A stretch of DNA of 64,000 bases from Crambe crambe (lineage: Eukaryota > Porifera > Demospongiae > Poecilosclerida > Crambeidae). The notes under the pieces were generated by a model that worked only from the letters and a program-made list of their open reading frames with translations, had not been told where the DNA came from and did no database searches. Where the stretch lies: the NCBI GenBank assembly GCA_963924555.1, contig OZ004582.1, positions 5,890,001-5,954,000 of the forward strand, in the 5' to 3' direction. Of the stretch, positions 54,178 to 64,000 are shown one piece after another (position 1 is the stretch's first letter; each line of letters begins with the position of its first letter). The position numbers were made by a program, and so were the translations under genes.

Positions 54178-54589
54178 ATAACAATTGCCTTAGTTATGCT
54201 TATTACGTAATATCTTGTGAGTATACTGTAACTATCTTTCTTTATAGCTATAGATAATTATTTTTAAACAACTTCAGTTAGCTAATAATAGTTAGCTATG
54301 TGGCTAACTTTAATTTATTGTCACAACACTATTAAATTTAAGAAGACTCGATTGGGGATGTTCTGCCCTGGCAATGTTTTATATGCACTAATTTCAAATG
54401 TCATTACACATGGTAGTGCACCAATCCTTCAACATGTAATCCGATGCCATATTTATTATGGAACCCATGTAGTAGGAGTGTCTAATAACTTGAGTGGTTG
54501 TGCCTCCAAATTACTGTCATGGTAATCATCCATGCATGTTTAGTCTAGTGATTTGCTTGAAATTGAATTGCTTATTCTTAAGACTTCCC

Positions 54590-54900
54590 ATCCAAAAAGT
54601 TCTTTGCACTATGAATAGCTACATTTGTGGAATCCCCTTGATGATGTATTGCCCTGTTGGAACGAGCAAAATGGGAGGGAAACACGACTCCTCTTATGGG
54701 TATGGCCACCAGATCACGTTTTGCTTATGAATTTCATTAAAATCAATCTTCTTTATATACTTCGAATCATGTGTAACAAAAAGCACGACTGGAATCATGT
54801 GCCTTTGGCAACAGAAACACATGGATTTTATCAATCAGGTCTCCAGGCAAAGTTCTGTAGGGATTGAGATATGCTGAAAGAATGCCGAAAGAATGTAGCT
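54590..54900 (+). pseudogene. GMC oxidoreductase C-terminal relic
   Basis: A plus frame near 54610-54680 reads NSYICGIPLMMYCPVGTSKM, close to the YHPVGTCKMG signature near the FAD site of choline/glucose dehydrogenases. A second piece near 54787-54895 gives HDWNHVPLATETHGFY and LRYAERM-like sequence. Order is scrambled and frames are broken. Confidence 0.5.
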
Positions 54901-55394
54901 AGGTTAAATTATCCCATGAGTCCACTGATTCATAATAATGGCTAGTCTACATCTCAGTGATGACAGGACCGTAGCTAGAAAAATTTGGCAGAGGGGGAAA
55001 AAATTCTGCCTTACCTTATAGATGAAATAAAATTCTGCTATTTTTGAACTCTCTCCAGTTTGATAGATTTCTTTTGGTGAAGCTAGCTAGTATATGTATG
55101 CATCAAACTATCTTTACAATGATTCAGGGGGGGAGGTGACTGCCCCCCCTCCCCTCTGCCCCATATACAATCTGACCACTGAATCGTTTATCGTTTCAAC
55201 CCTACTCACTGAGAATGAACTAGCTGCTACATACTACAGCTAGAAGGTTATTCCCCGTGCACTATTTGAGTCTATTCCACCATTATGATATTTATCAGGC
55301 TCATGATTTTAGTGTTACCCGATATAACTGTCAAGTGACAAGCTCTTTACAGTGAACATAGCTATTGGGTGGTTTTTGTTTTGTTTTGTTTTAT
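54901..55394. other. Intergenic DNA
   Basis: Includes a GGGGGGGAGGTGACTGCCCC hairpin-prone run near 55128-55150. No gene recognised. Confidence 0.5.
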
Positions 55395-56446
55395 TTTGTT
55401 TTTCGGATGTTTCACATGAAAGTGAAGCTTGCTATTATAGCTACATACACTTAACAAAACCACAAAATAGTTTTCTTGTTGGTAAATTCCATACTATACC
55501 CTCACTTTACTTTTGCGCATGCGTACTACAGGTCACAGCAACTTTGTCCATACCCATGCTTCATAATGGCGTGTAAGATTTAAGTAAGTTTACTGTGCCA
55601 ATATAGTTTTAATACTATAGTCTAAAAGGTTTATGTGAGGAATGAGCTGTCTCTTATCAGTCTGTCATAATAATATCTAGCTATTATAGATAGCATGCTA
55701 TTCATAATGAAAATTTTGGGTAGAGCCAAAAAAAAACAATTGCAAATGAGCACAGCCATGTAGCTATGTAAATTTGGGTACTTGTACCTATAATAGCCTA
55801 CAGGAGACTTGAAGCTCATGATCTACATAGTTAATTCATTATAGAAGTAGAGAAGCCTGTTCAGGCTTGATAAAGTCAAATTAATGAACGAGATAAATTT
55901 AGCTAGCAATTCAGAATGAAGAATTTCGTCTTAGAGCCTCTTCATATAAATTCATAATAAAATCATTGTAGTGAAGCCAACTTTAGCTATCAAGAACTGA
56001 CATGTTGGATGCTTTTTTTTTTCGATGGCAACCAGCAGCAAAACATTTCAGATAGCTAGCACTGTAAGCTTACTCTATTCTACTTAGGAGCCTGGCACCT
56101 ACCTTCACCAGACCTTTAGACCTGACACTCACAGCTAACTTAACAGTCTATTTTATAAATATTACATCCTTAAAGTGACATATCCATGGTCACAGGTGTG
56201 ATCATTAAAAAAGGAAATCACAGTTTGCATAGCATGTATATATGGTTTACATGCATAAAAAGTGTAATTTTAAAAGTACAAGCCAAAAGTACAGTGGTCA
56301 GTGGAAAATAGACGTGTCATTTATACTGTATTGTGAAATATTTTTCTTGACTTGGTCCTGTACAAATTTAAATTATATTCAACCAAAATTAATGTATAAT
56401 TAGTATTAGAGAGCTTAATTATTAGCTACAAGCTAGCTGTATTGGA
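55395..56446 (+). repeat. Relic of a Death-ZU5 5' end (dead exon 1)
   Basis: About 1 kb matching 60352-61443, which is the promoter, exon 1 and intron 1 of the downstream Death-ZU5 gene. At 55566 it reads ATGGCGTGTAAGATTTAA followed by GTAAGT, where the live gene has CAA instead of TAA. The copy therefore has a stop as its sixth codon, and no Death exon follows it. Confidence 0.8.
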
Positions 56447-57015
56447 ATGAACACTTAGCTATGAAATTTTGGCGCATGTGCAGACAGTGGGTACCAGGTT
56501 CTATTTCATGCCTCCACATAATTTTAGAGCTGGGTACGAGGCTACAGTCTTAGGCGCTAGGCTGCTAGGCTAGGCGATTGGCACTAGGCCTAAGTGGATA
56601 GGCATTATACATGTATAAGCATTACTATGTATGCAGCTGTCTGCCACTTACATAACTCAACAGCAAAATCTTCTAAGTAGCACAAGGAGTTGAAGCACAA
56701 ATGAATATCAGCTCAAAAAGCATAATATTATAGGAATACTAGCTTGTTGTGTAACTCAAATGTTGCTATAGTTATAGTCCTAAAACTAACATGGTTGGTG
56801 CATGTACATTCACTATGGTTCAGTCAAACTATGTGCCCTTTTTCATGTAGAGAGCTATAAGTAGCTATACATTTATTAGACTACTATTAAACTGGTAATA
56901 ATTATTGCTAGCTATATTATAGCTAATCACTAGAAAAATATCAATAGAAATTTTTCTAAGCAAAATATATAGCCACACAAAAATAAGCCTGCCAGCCATA
57001 TAAGATATAAGTTTG
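56447..57015. other. Intergenic DNA
   Basis: Contains a short AGCTGGGTACGAGGCT fragment (56531-56546) similar to the ends of the element at 16574-17117. No gene seen. Confidence 0.5.
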
Positions 57016-57330
57016 TACAACTTGTGCAGATCAATCAAAGAACACATGTGGAAGAAATATTTCAATAGCTGTGTGTCACGACAAATATTTGGGGAAAAAT
57101 CAGTGAACGATGAAGATTCAATCAATGGAGCTTTTGTACCTGGATTACTGCATCCCAAAAGTCAGGGTGAGATTTATCTTGATCAAAAGGGGGTCAAGAA
57201 TCCCCCCTCATTGACCCTAATTATTTAAGTGATCCTGACGACGTTGAAGTTCTTCTACAGGGAGTAAAGTATGCTGAGAGAATGTTGAACACTTCAGCTT
57301 TTGATACTTTTCAAACTGAAGGTGAAATTT
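57016..57330 (+). pseudogene. GMC oxidoreductase internal relic
   Basis: One frame reads INGAFVPGLLHPKSQGEIYL; after a shift in the C-run near 57205 another continues PLIDPNYLSDPDDVEVLLQG and VKYAERMLNTSAF. These are the HPKSRG and DPNYL...D motifs of choline-dehydrogenase-like GMC enzymes. Frameshifted and isolated, so a pseudogene fragment. Confidence 0.7.
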
Positions 57331-57369
57331 CACTCTTGAATAGATTCACTTATGTAATGTCTCTGTCTT

Positions 57370-59591
57370 TAGTGTTGATGGAGAAAGGCTTCAATCATTT
57401 GGCTCACCTGGCTTTGACCAGGGACAGTTCCAACCACACAATTGTGACTTTGTCACAGCAAGTAGCCAGTTCTTTTCTGAAGTAGGTAGAAGAGGTAATG
57501 GACCTCTTCAGTTTACCATTTGCAAGCTCACCAGTTTATTCCACACTTAAGCTTCTCCAGTGCTTCCATATCTATTGCAGGCAATGCCTTGTGAAACTTG
57601 TGATCAGAGATCAGCAGGGACAACTCATCCTGACTTGCCCAACCTGTTGTCAGGCCACACCTGTTCCAGCTGATGGAGTGGCAGGCCTCCAGTCAGCATT
57701 TCAAGTCAACCACCTCCTAGAGATCTTAGAAGAGCACAAGAAGGCTAAAGATACAACAGCCAGTCAGGAGGGGGCAAAGACTGTTGTGACATACCCCTTT
57801 CATCCAAAGAAGGTGATTACTAACTGCTTTGAACATATAAAGAAAGAATGAGAGCTTTACTGTGAGACGTGTGGTGACCTTATCTGTTTTGAATGTGTCA
57901 CTAAATGGGGCAAGCATCATAATCACGATTACCATCCATTGGACGAGGCATTTGAGATCTACAAGAGAGAAATAACTCCATCATTTGAGCCACTGGAGAG
58001 GAAATTGGAGGCTGTTAAGAAGACACTGACACAGTTGGATAAGTGTAGCACAGATCTAGCTGACCAGCAAGCAGCTATCGAAGCTAACATACATGACAAC
58101 ATTGGACAACTCCATGAAGTCCTTGAAGTTAGGAGGATTGAACTGATTGGTCAGTTACACGAAAAAATTCAAAAGAAGCTGAAAATTCTTGCAGTTCAGA
58201 GGGATGAGATTGAAACCATCCTGGCCCAGCTGAGCAGCTGCTTTGATTTTATCAAGGAGAGCCTGAAGACGACCAATCTGGAAGAGGTACTGAAGATGAA
58301 GATAAACATTGTGAACCAAGTGAATGAACTGACCACACCTTTCCCACCAAATGTACTTGTGCTGAACACTGAAGCTGATGTGAAATTTCTAGCCTCATCC
58401 GATATCACTGACGAGTGTCGAACCTACGGACAAATATTCTCACCAGAATCACTTGACCCATCAAAATTCCAGGCCACTGGTAAAGATTTAGAAGTAGCAC
58501 AGGTTGGAGAGAAGTCTACAGCTGTCATTCAAGCCATCGATTTCAAGGGCCAACCTTGTGATGAGTTGATCAAGTCATTACAGTGTGAGTTTTTATCTGA
58601 GATGACTGGTGCCAGATTGATGTGCAGTGTAGAGAGAATGGGACAAGGCCAGTACAAGATCAGCTACCAATTCACCATCAGGGGGAGGCACCAGTTATAC
58701 ATCAAAGTCGAGGACCAACACATCAGAGGAAGTCCATTTGACATTATGGTGAAGTTGCCACTTGAAAAGTTTGGTACTCCAATCAGAATTATTGATAAGG
58801 TGATATTTCCTCGAGGAGTGGTAGTCAACCAGAAGGGAGAGGTGGTGGTTACAGAAGCTGGTAAATTCATGGTCTCTTTCTTTAGTGCTGATGGACAAAG
58901 GCTTCAATCATTCGGCTCACGTGGCTCTGGTCAGGGACAATTCAAGTGTCCTCGGGGGATAGCAATAGATGGTGACGGGAATATTCTTGTGGCTGATTGT
59001 GAAAATCATCATGTACAGAAGTTCACAGCAAGTGGCCAGTTCCTCTCTGCAGTTGGTAAAAGAGGTAATGGACCTCTGCAATTCAATGGACCTAGGGAAA
59101 TATCGTTCAATACTGTGAACTCAAAAGTGTATGTAGTGGAAGAGTCTAATAATCGGGTTCAAGTTTTAAACTCTGACCTCACTTTTTTCAGCAAGTTCGG
59201 AAATAGGGGCAGCGGTAAAGGACAGTTTAACTCTCCTTGTGGTATATCATGTGATAATAGTGGGAATGTGTATGTGGCAGATACTTGTAATCATCGTATG
59301 CAAGTCTTCGATACTGAAGGGCAGTTCTTGAGAGTATTTGGGACACACGGACATGGCAGGGGGGATCTTACTTATCCACATGGTATCACTATAGCTGCTG
59401 GTGATGTGTATGTCAGTGAGGAAAGTATTAATCAAGTGTCTGTGTTCACCTCTGGGGGTCATTTCTTGACCTCATTTGGTGGTCGTGGGAAAGAACCAGG
59501 AAAGTTTGATTGCCCTTGTGAATTAGCAGTGGATAGTAATGGTTTTGTGTATGTGTGTGACTCTTGGAACAATTGTATTCAAGTATTTTGA
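57370..59591 (+). pseudogene. TRIM-NHL copy 3, truncated RING and one nonsense codon
   Basis: 57370-57520 is a stray NHL fragment (GGAGAAAGGCTTCAATCATT). From 57549 the sequence follows the TRIM genes from residue 26 (KLLQCFHIYCRQCL), so the first RING cysteines are lost. At 57849-57851 a TGA replaces the CGA of copies 1 and 2 in KERELYCETC. The same frame is then open to the stop at 59591, through B-box, coiled coil, Ig fold and NHL repeats. CPTCCQ also replaces CPTCRQ. Apart from the lost start and the stop codon the body is well kept, so inactivation is recent. A start near 57939 could give a RING-less coiled-coil/NHL protein of 550 aa. Confidence 0.88.
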
Positions 59592-59714
59592 AAAAGAACC
59601 CTATAGCCCTCATGCATATTGATTAAATTCATGCACTTTTAATAATTATGTTCCTTATTTTTATTTTGATGATATTCAATTGAATTTTCTGCAAAAGGAA
59701 AAAGAAATGAATAC

Positions 59715-60325
59715 AGCACACAGAGACCAGCAGGGACCTGTTCAACCTGTCATCGGGCCACACCTGTTCCAGCCAGGTCTCCAGTTGGCATTTCAAGTCA
59801 ACCACCTCCTAGAGATCTCGGAAGAGGACAAGAAGGCCAAAGATATTGTAACAGCCAGTCATGATGGGGCAAAAAATGTCGTTACACACCCATTTATCCG
59901 TGATTCCTAACTGCTTTGAACATAATAAGAGCTTTAGCTACTGTGAGACATGTGGTGATCTGATCTGTTTTGAATGTGTCACTAAATGGGGCAAGCATCA
60001 TAATCATGATTACCTACCATGCATTGGACAAGATATTTGAGATCTACGTAGAAGGGAGAAATAACTCCATCACTTGAGCCACTGGAGAGGAAATTATAGG
60101 TTGTTAAGAAGGCACTGACACAGTTGGATACGTAAGTGTAGCACAGATCTAGCTGACCAGCAAGCAGCTATTGAGCTACACGACAACATTGGACGACTCC
60201 ATGAAGTCCTTGAAGTTAAGAGGACTAAGGTTATTGGTCAGCTACACAAAGGAAGTTGAAAAATCTGGCAGTCCAGAGGGAACCATCCAGGCCCAGCTGA
60301 GCAGCTGCCTTGACTTTAACTACCA
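59715..60325 (+). pseudogene. TRIM-NHL copy 4, heavily decayed
   Basis: Nucleotide similarity to the RING end, B-box and coiled coil of the TRIM genes (GACCAGCAGGGACCTG, TGTGGTGATCTGATCTGTTT, CTAGCTGACCAGCAAGCAGC) with many indels and stops. NHL part absent. It ends where the Death-ZU5 5' repeat begins. Confidence 0.88.
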
Positions 60326-60351
60326 AGGAGATGCAGTTTGTTCTACGGAGT

Positions 60352-61443
60352 CTTGTTGTTGTTTTTTGGAAGTTGCACATGAAAGTGAAGCCTAACTTTT
60401 TACACTTAACCAAACCACAAAATTGTTTCATGTTGGTAAATTCCTCTCATCTATACTATACCCTCACTTTTAGTGCGCATGCGTGCTACAGGTTACAGCA
60501 ACTTCGTCCGTACCACGGCTTGATAATGGCCTGTAAGATTCAAGTAAGTTTGCTGTGCCAATAGTCTAAAAGATTTATAATGAGGAAGTATATAATTATG
60601 AGCTGGCAGAGTCTAATCTTATTAGTCCTGTCATAATTATTAGCTATATCTATTAGCTATAGAGAGCATGTAATTCATAATAATCTTGGGCAGAGCCAAA
60701 AATAAAATTGCAAATGAACACAGTCATAATTATTATAATAATGTAGTCATGTTGGGTACTTGTACCTACAGATATACGTAATAGCCTACAGGAGACTTGA
60801 AGCTCATAGTTAATTCTTGAAAATTTATTATTAGAGAAGCCCATTCAGGCTTGATAATGTCAAATTAAGTGCTAGATCAATGAACGAGATAAAATTTAGC
60901 TAGCAATTCAGAATGAAGAATTTCGTCTTAGACCCTCTTCTTATAAATTCATAATAAAATTGTTGTAGTGAAGCCAATTTTAGCTATCAAGAACTGACAT
61001 GTTGGATGCTTTTTTTTTTGATGGCAACCAGCAGCAAAACATTTCAGATAGCTAGCACTGTAAGCTTACTCTATTCTACTTAGGAGCCTGGCACCTACCT
61101 TCACCAGACCTTTAGACCTGACACTCACAGCTAACTTAACAGTATATTTTATAAATCTTACATCCTTAAAGTGACATGTCCATGGTCACAGGTGTGATCA
61201 TTAAAAAGGAAATCACAGTTTGCATAGCTAGTATATAGTTTACATGCACTATGTTACATAAAGTGTGATCTTTAAAAGTACAAGCCAAGAGTACAGTGGT
61301 CAGTGGAAGACTAATGTGTCATTTATACTTTTATTTTGTTATAAAAATATTTTCGTACACTTGTTCCTGTACGAAAATTATTTACATGAAAATTAATGTG
61401 TAATTAGTATTAGAGTTTATTATACAAGCTACTGTATTGTATG
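60352..61443 (+). repeat. Direct repeat partner of 55395-56446
   Basis: Covers the upstream region, exon 1 and most of intron 1 of the second Death-ZU5 gene. Shared landmarks: CACATGAAAGTGAAGC, GATGGCAACCAGCAGCAAAA, CTTAGGAGCCTGGCACCTAC equivalents. Confidence 0.85.
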
Positions 61444-63646
61444 AAATTAATTTAACATGAACATGAAATATTGACGAATTTTGACCAATGATATCAGTCT
61501 GACTTTTTGCATTTAGTGGCATTGCTGTACGTAAATGTAGCTTAGTCCATAATAATGACATTGTAGATCACTATGGTCACTTTATGAATTTTTTCAGTTA
61601 AATTATACAGACTTAAAAGAAGTTCGCAGTGCAGTTATAGATTTGGCCAGCAAATGGTATGATTTAGGATTGGAGTTGGACATCAATCCTGCAAGTCTTG
61701 ATAATATTGAAAAAAATAAAGGCACTGACTCCAAAGCTTGCTTGCTGGAAGTACTTAAATTCTTCTTGAATCAAAGTAATCCCACATGGAAAAAAATAAT
61801 AGAAGCTATATCATCAGAAGCTATTGACAATGGCCGGCTTGCTAAAAACCTTCGTGAAAAATATCAGATAGAATATGACTTGGAAACAGATACTGGAAAA
61901 ATATCCCTTGATGGTAGGTAAAAATAATGAATTCACTAAACAACTTATATTCATAGCAGCTATACAATATTTATAATGATAGCTAGATCAAATCCATCAG
62001 GTGGTCTTCTTGTGCATGTGCATGAATTAGAAATCAATGATGTAATGATAAGAGATTAAGTTATAGATATGATGTATCAAGTTATTATAGTGTAATGTGG
62101 CCGACTTGCGGAATATCTCGCAATCAGAGTAGGAGGTTTACAGCAGCAAATATTATCTTATAACTCACAATTTTAGCACACTAACAACTGACAAGACTAC
62201 TACTTATATATACTAGACAGAAAGATGATGACCTAATGTATGATGTGTGTATGCAGTGATCCATTGATGTGAATGCATGGTAGAGCTTACAGTCAGTCGT
62301 GGACTATGACACAAAATACAACTAAACCTCAGACACAACACATGACATCATTCTGTAGCTAAACTGTCACTATCCACAATCAATGGATGGCTAGGCCACA
62401 AAATGATTAACACTTATTAAAACTACTTAACACTGTTACAATAGTTATAAATATCATCATTACAGTATCCACAGCCATCCCTGAGCTCAAAAGTGAAATC
62501 GCAGAAATCAAGTTGGAATTGCAGCATGTCAAACAGTTTATCATGTCTCAGCAATTGAAGGAAAGGTCAAATGTATTATTATCCCACACCAATGCAGGTG
62601 ACTGGCTGTTATAGTATAGCTAAAAGCCTCTTAGGTACTTAACGAATGTTTGAGGCACATTGGCATTGGTGGAGCCAAATGTAGAGTATGCAAATGTCTG
62701 ATGCATGCATGTATCATTTAGATCTGTGGATAAGGTATACATAATTTAGCATAGCTCTCTGGATTCTGACAGAATTACAACCTCTAATTCCTCTCCATAC
62801 GTAATAAGTCCATGGTTTAATCAGGATTGTAAAGAAAACTTAACTCAAGGGATCAACTGATATAAACATCTTTGTGTAGAAATTGTACGCAGCATCTTGC
62901 TTTCTAACATTTTATGATGATGGCTCTCTGTGATCATTATGATTATAGTAGCTATATGCTTATATCTTGCTAGCTAGTCAACCTCCAGGACACTCCCAAA
63001 AGGGCAAATTATAACTCTCAACAAGGAAAATCTATATTGTATCAGAGGCTTCACTAATGTGATACCAATGAAGCAATTATATGAATACCTATTGGAGCTC
63101 TATCTCATGAAACAATATCTATGTATATTTATTGTAGCATCTACCATATTATGTCAACAAAGCCTGATGATCACTAATAAGGGTGAAACATATATCTGGA
63201 AAGGAGCTGGTATGAGGATAACAGTTCCTGAGAACATACTACCAGAAAATGTACAACAAGGACAGATTCGTGTCCGTTTATCAATGTTTGATAACCTTGG
63301 GAATGGAAGTGAGAATCAATTTGTTAGTCCTACTTATTGGATCACACCAAATTTCCAAATGACGAAGCCAATCAACATTCAACTTCAGCACTGTGCAGCT
63401 AATTCCCAACAAGAACTATTTTTTATAAAAATACCTGACGACCATGGGGAAGTTACAAAGTTGGATCAAGGTGTTTTCAGCAAAGTAACTGGCTCTGTCG
63501 AAAGAAATGAATTTTCTGGGCTGGTAATCGCAGCACCAAGAGGCGTTAAAATGGAAATGTTAGGCAGAGTGTTTTACAAAGTTTCAGGGCAGAATCTGAC
63601 ATGCATTGAATTTATTGTAACTCTGAAGTTGGATATTTTACTATTG
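60526..63646 (+). CDS. Second Death and ZU5 domain protein, 3' end outside window
   Basis: Exons seen: 60526-60543 (MACKIQ), 61598-61913, 62466-62597, 63138-63646; further exons lie beyond the window. Exon 1 (18 nt) and exon 2 (316 nt) have exactly the lengths of the paralogue at 40479. Exon 2 is Death-like (LKEVRSAVIDLASKWYDLGL). Exon 3 is a coiled coil (ELKSEIAEIKLELQHVKQF). Exon 4 is ZU5 (SLMITNKGETYIWKGAGMRI, FSGLVIAAPRG). Phases match the paralogue throughout (0, 1, 1, 0). The exon 4 donor is GTATAA, where the open frame otherwise stops two codons later. Exon 1 is supported by the paralogue and by the relic at 55566. Confidence 0.8.
61914..62465 (+). other. Intron 2 of the second Death-ZU5 gene
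   Basis: Donor GTAGGT, acceptor TTACAG. No element recognised inside. Confidence 0.55.
62598..63137 (+). other. Intron 3 of the second Death-ZU5 gene
   Basis: Donor GTGACT, acceptor ATTGTAG. About 540 bp, against 3.2 kb in the paralogue, whose extra length is largely transposons. Nothing recognised inside. Confidence 0.55.
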
Positions 63647-63837
63647 GTATAATGTTTAGTTAAAAGATTATGCTAGAGTGTTAGCTATAGTTATAGCTAA
63701 TTGATAGGGGCGGGGGGGGGGGGTAGTTCACTCCTTTTCTTCACCCTTGCTATAAGCTATAATTATGTTGTATCCAATCAGCAGCTAGCATAGTTATTAT
63801 GTGATAGCTAAACACATGACTGTCCATCAGGGGTGTA

Positions 63838-63997
63838 TCCACGTCCACCACTCCAGTTTAGTCCAGTTTTCACCGGACCACTTTTATACGAAATTCACAC
63901 TAGCATAACTTTACTGATCAAAAAGTGGGCATGGCCATCTGAAAATTTCCACACACAAGCACACCAGACCACTCAAAATTCTGTGGATACACCCCTG
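63838..63997. mobile_element. 160 bp MITE at the window end
   Basis: Ends CAGGGGTGTATCCACG and GTGGATACACCCCTG. Non-coding interior. Lies in intron 4 of the second Death-ZU5 gene. Confidence 0.8.
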
Positions 63998-64000
63998 TCC

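Noticed and set aside
59250..59470. Frameshift in the third TRIM copy within the NHL repeats
   Set aside because: The frame is open throughout; length differences from copies 1 and 2 are in-frame.

Overview
The window is animal nuclear DNA, most likely from a demosponge close to Amphimedon queenslandica. It is AT-rich, full of short TAGC/AGCT-type runs and small inverted-repeat elements. Its genes have short GT-AG introns, and the gene families (single-exon TRIM-NHL, Death plus ZU5, TKL kinase fused to kelch) are ones I associate with sponges. The species is inferred from gene content and style; nothing was searched.

Layout. 3-13379 (+): a nine-exon FBXO47-like F-box gene whose 8.75 kb sixth intron holds a complete single-exon TRIM-NHL gene (7617-9737). 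13.4-20.9 kb: repeat-rich DNA with two related, damaged minus-strand genes for small membrane proteins that end in an NVAY-type tail. 21032-23128 (+): a second intact TRIM-NHL gene. 24.6-26.7 kb: a broken minus-strand ORF split by nested insertions, and an SPT6-like fragment. 27.4-39.4 kb: two nearly identical kinase/coiled-coil/kelch genes (+) with a DENND2-like gene (-) between them. The relic of a third kelch copy lies inside a DENND2 intron. 40479-54177 (+): a ten-exon gene for a protein with an N-terminal Death domain and a ZU5 domain. Its introns are filled with transposons, including an apparently intact LTR retrotransposon with identical LTRs at 46678-51137. 54-60 kb: relics, including GMC oxidoreductase fragments, a dead first exon of a Death-ZU5 gene, a TRIM-NHL pseudogene broken by one nonsense codon, and a more decayed TRIM fragment. 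60526 to the window end (+): a second Death-ZU5 gene, cut off by the window edge.

Genes working together. No operon-like arrangement exists. The recurring theme is lineage-specific duplication of signalling modules: RING/B-box/NHL ubiquitin ligases, Death-ZU5 adaptors and kinase-kelch proteins. Intact copies sit beside freshly dead ones. Such birth-and-death turnover is common for recognition or innate-immunity genes, but an immune role here is only inference.

Exon boundaries were assigned by hand from splice consensus, frame continuity (the summed exons are divisible by three in every complete gene) and comparison between paralogues or with remembered families. No transcript evidence was available.
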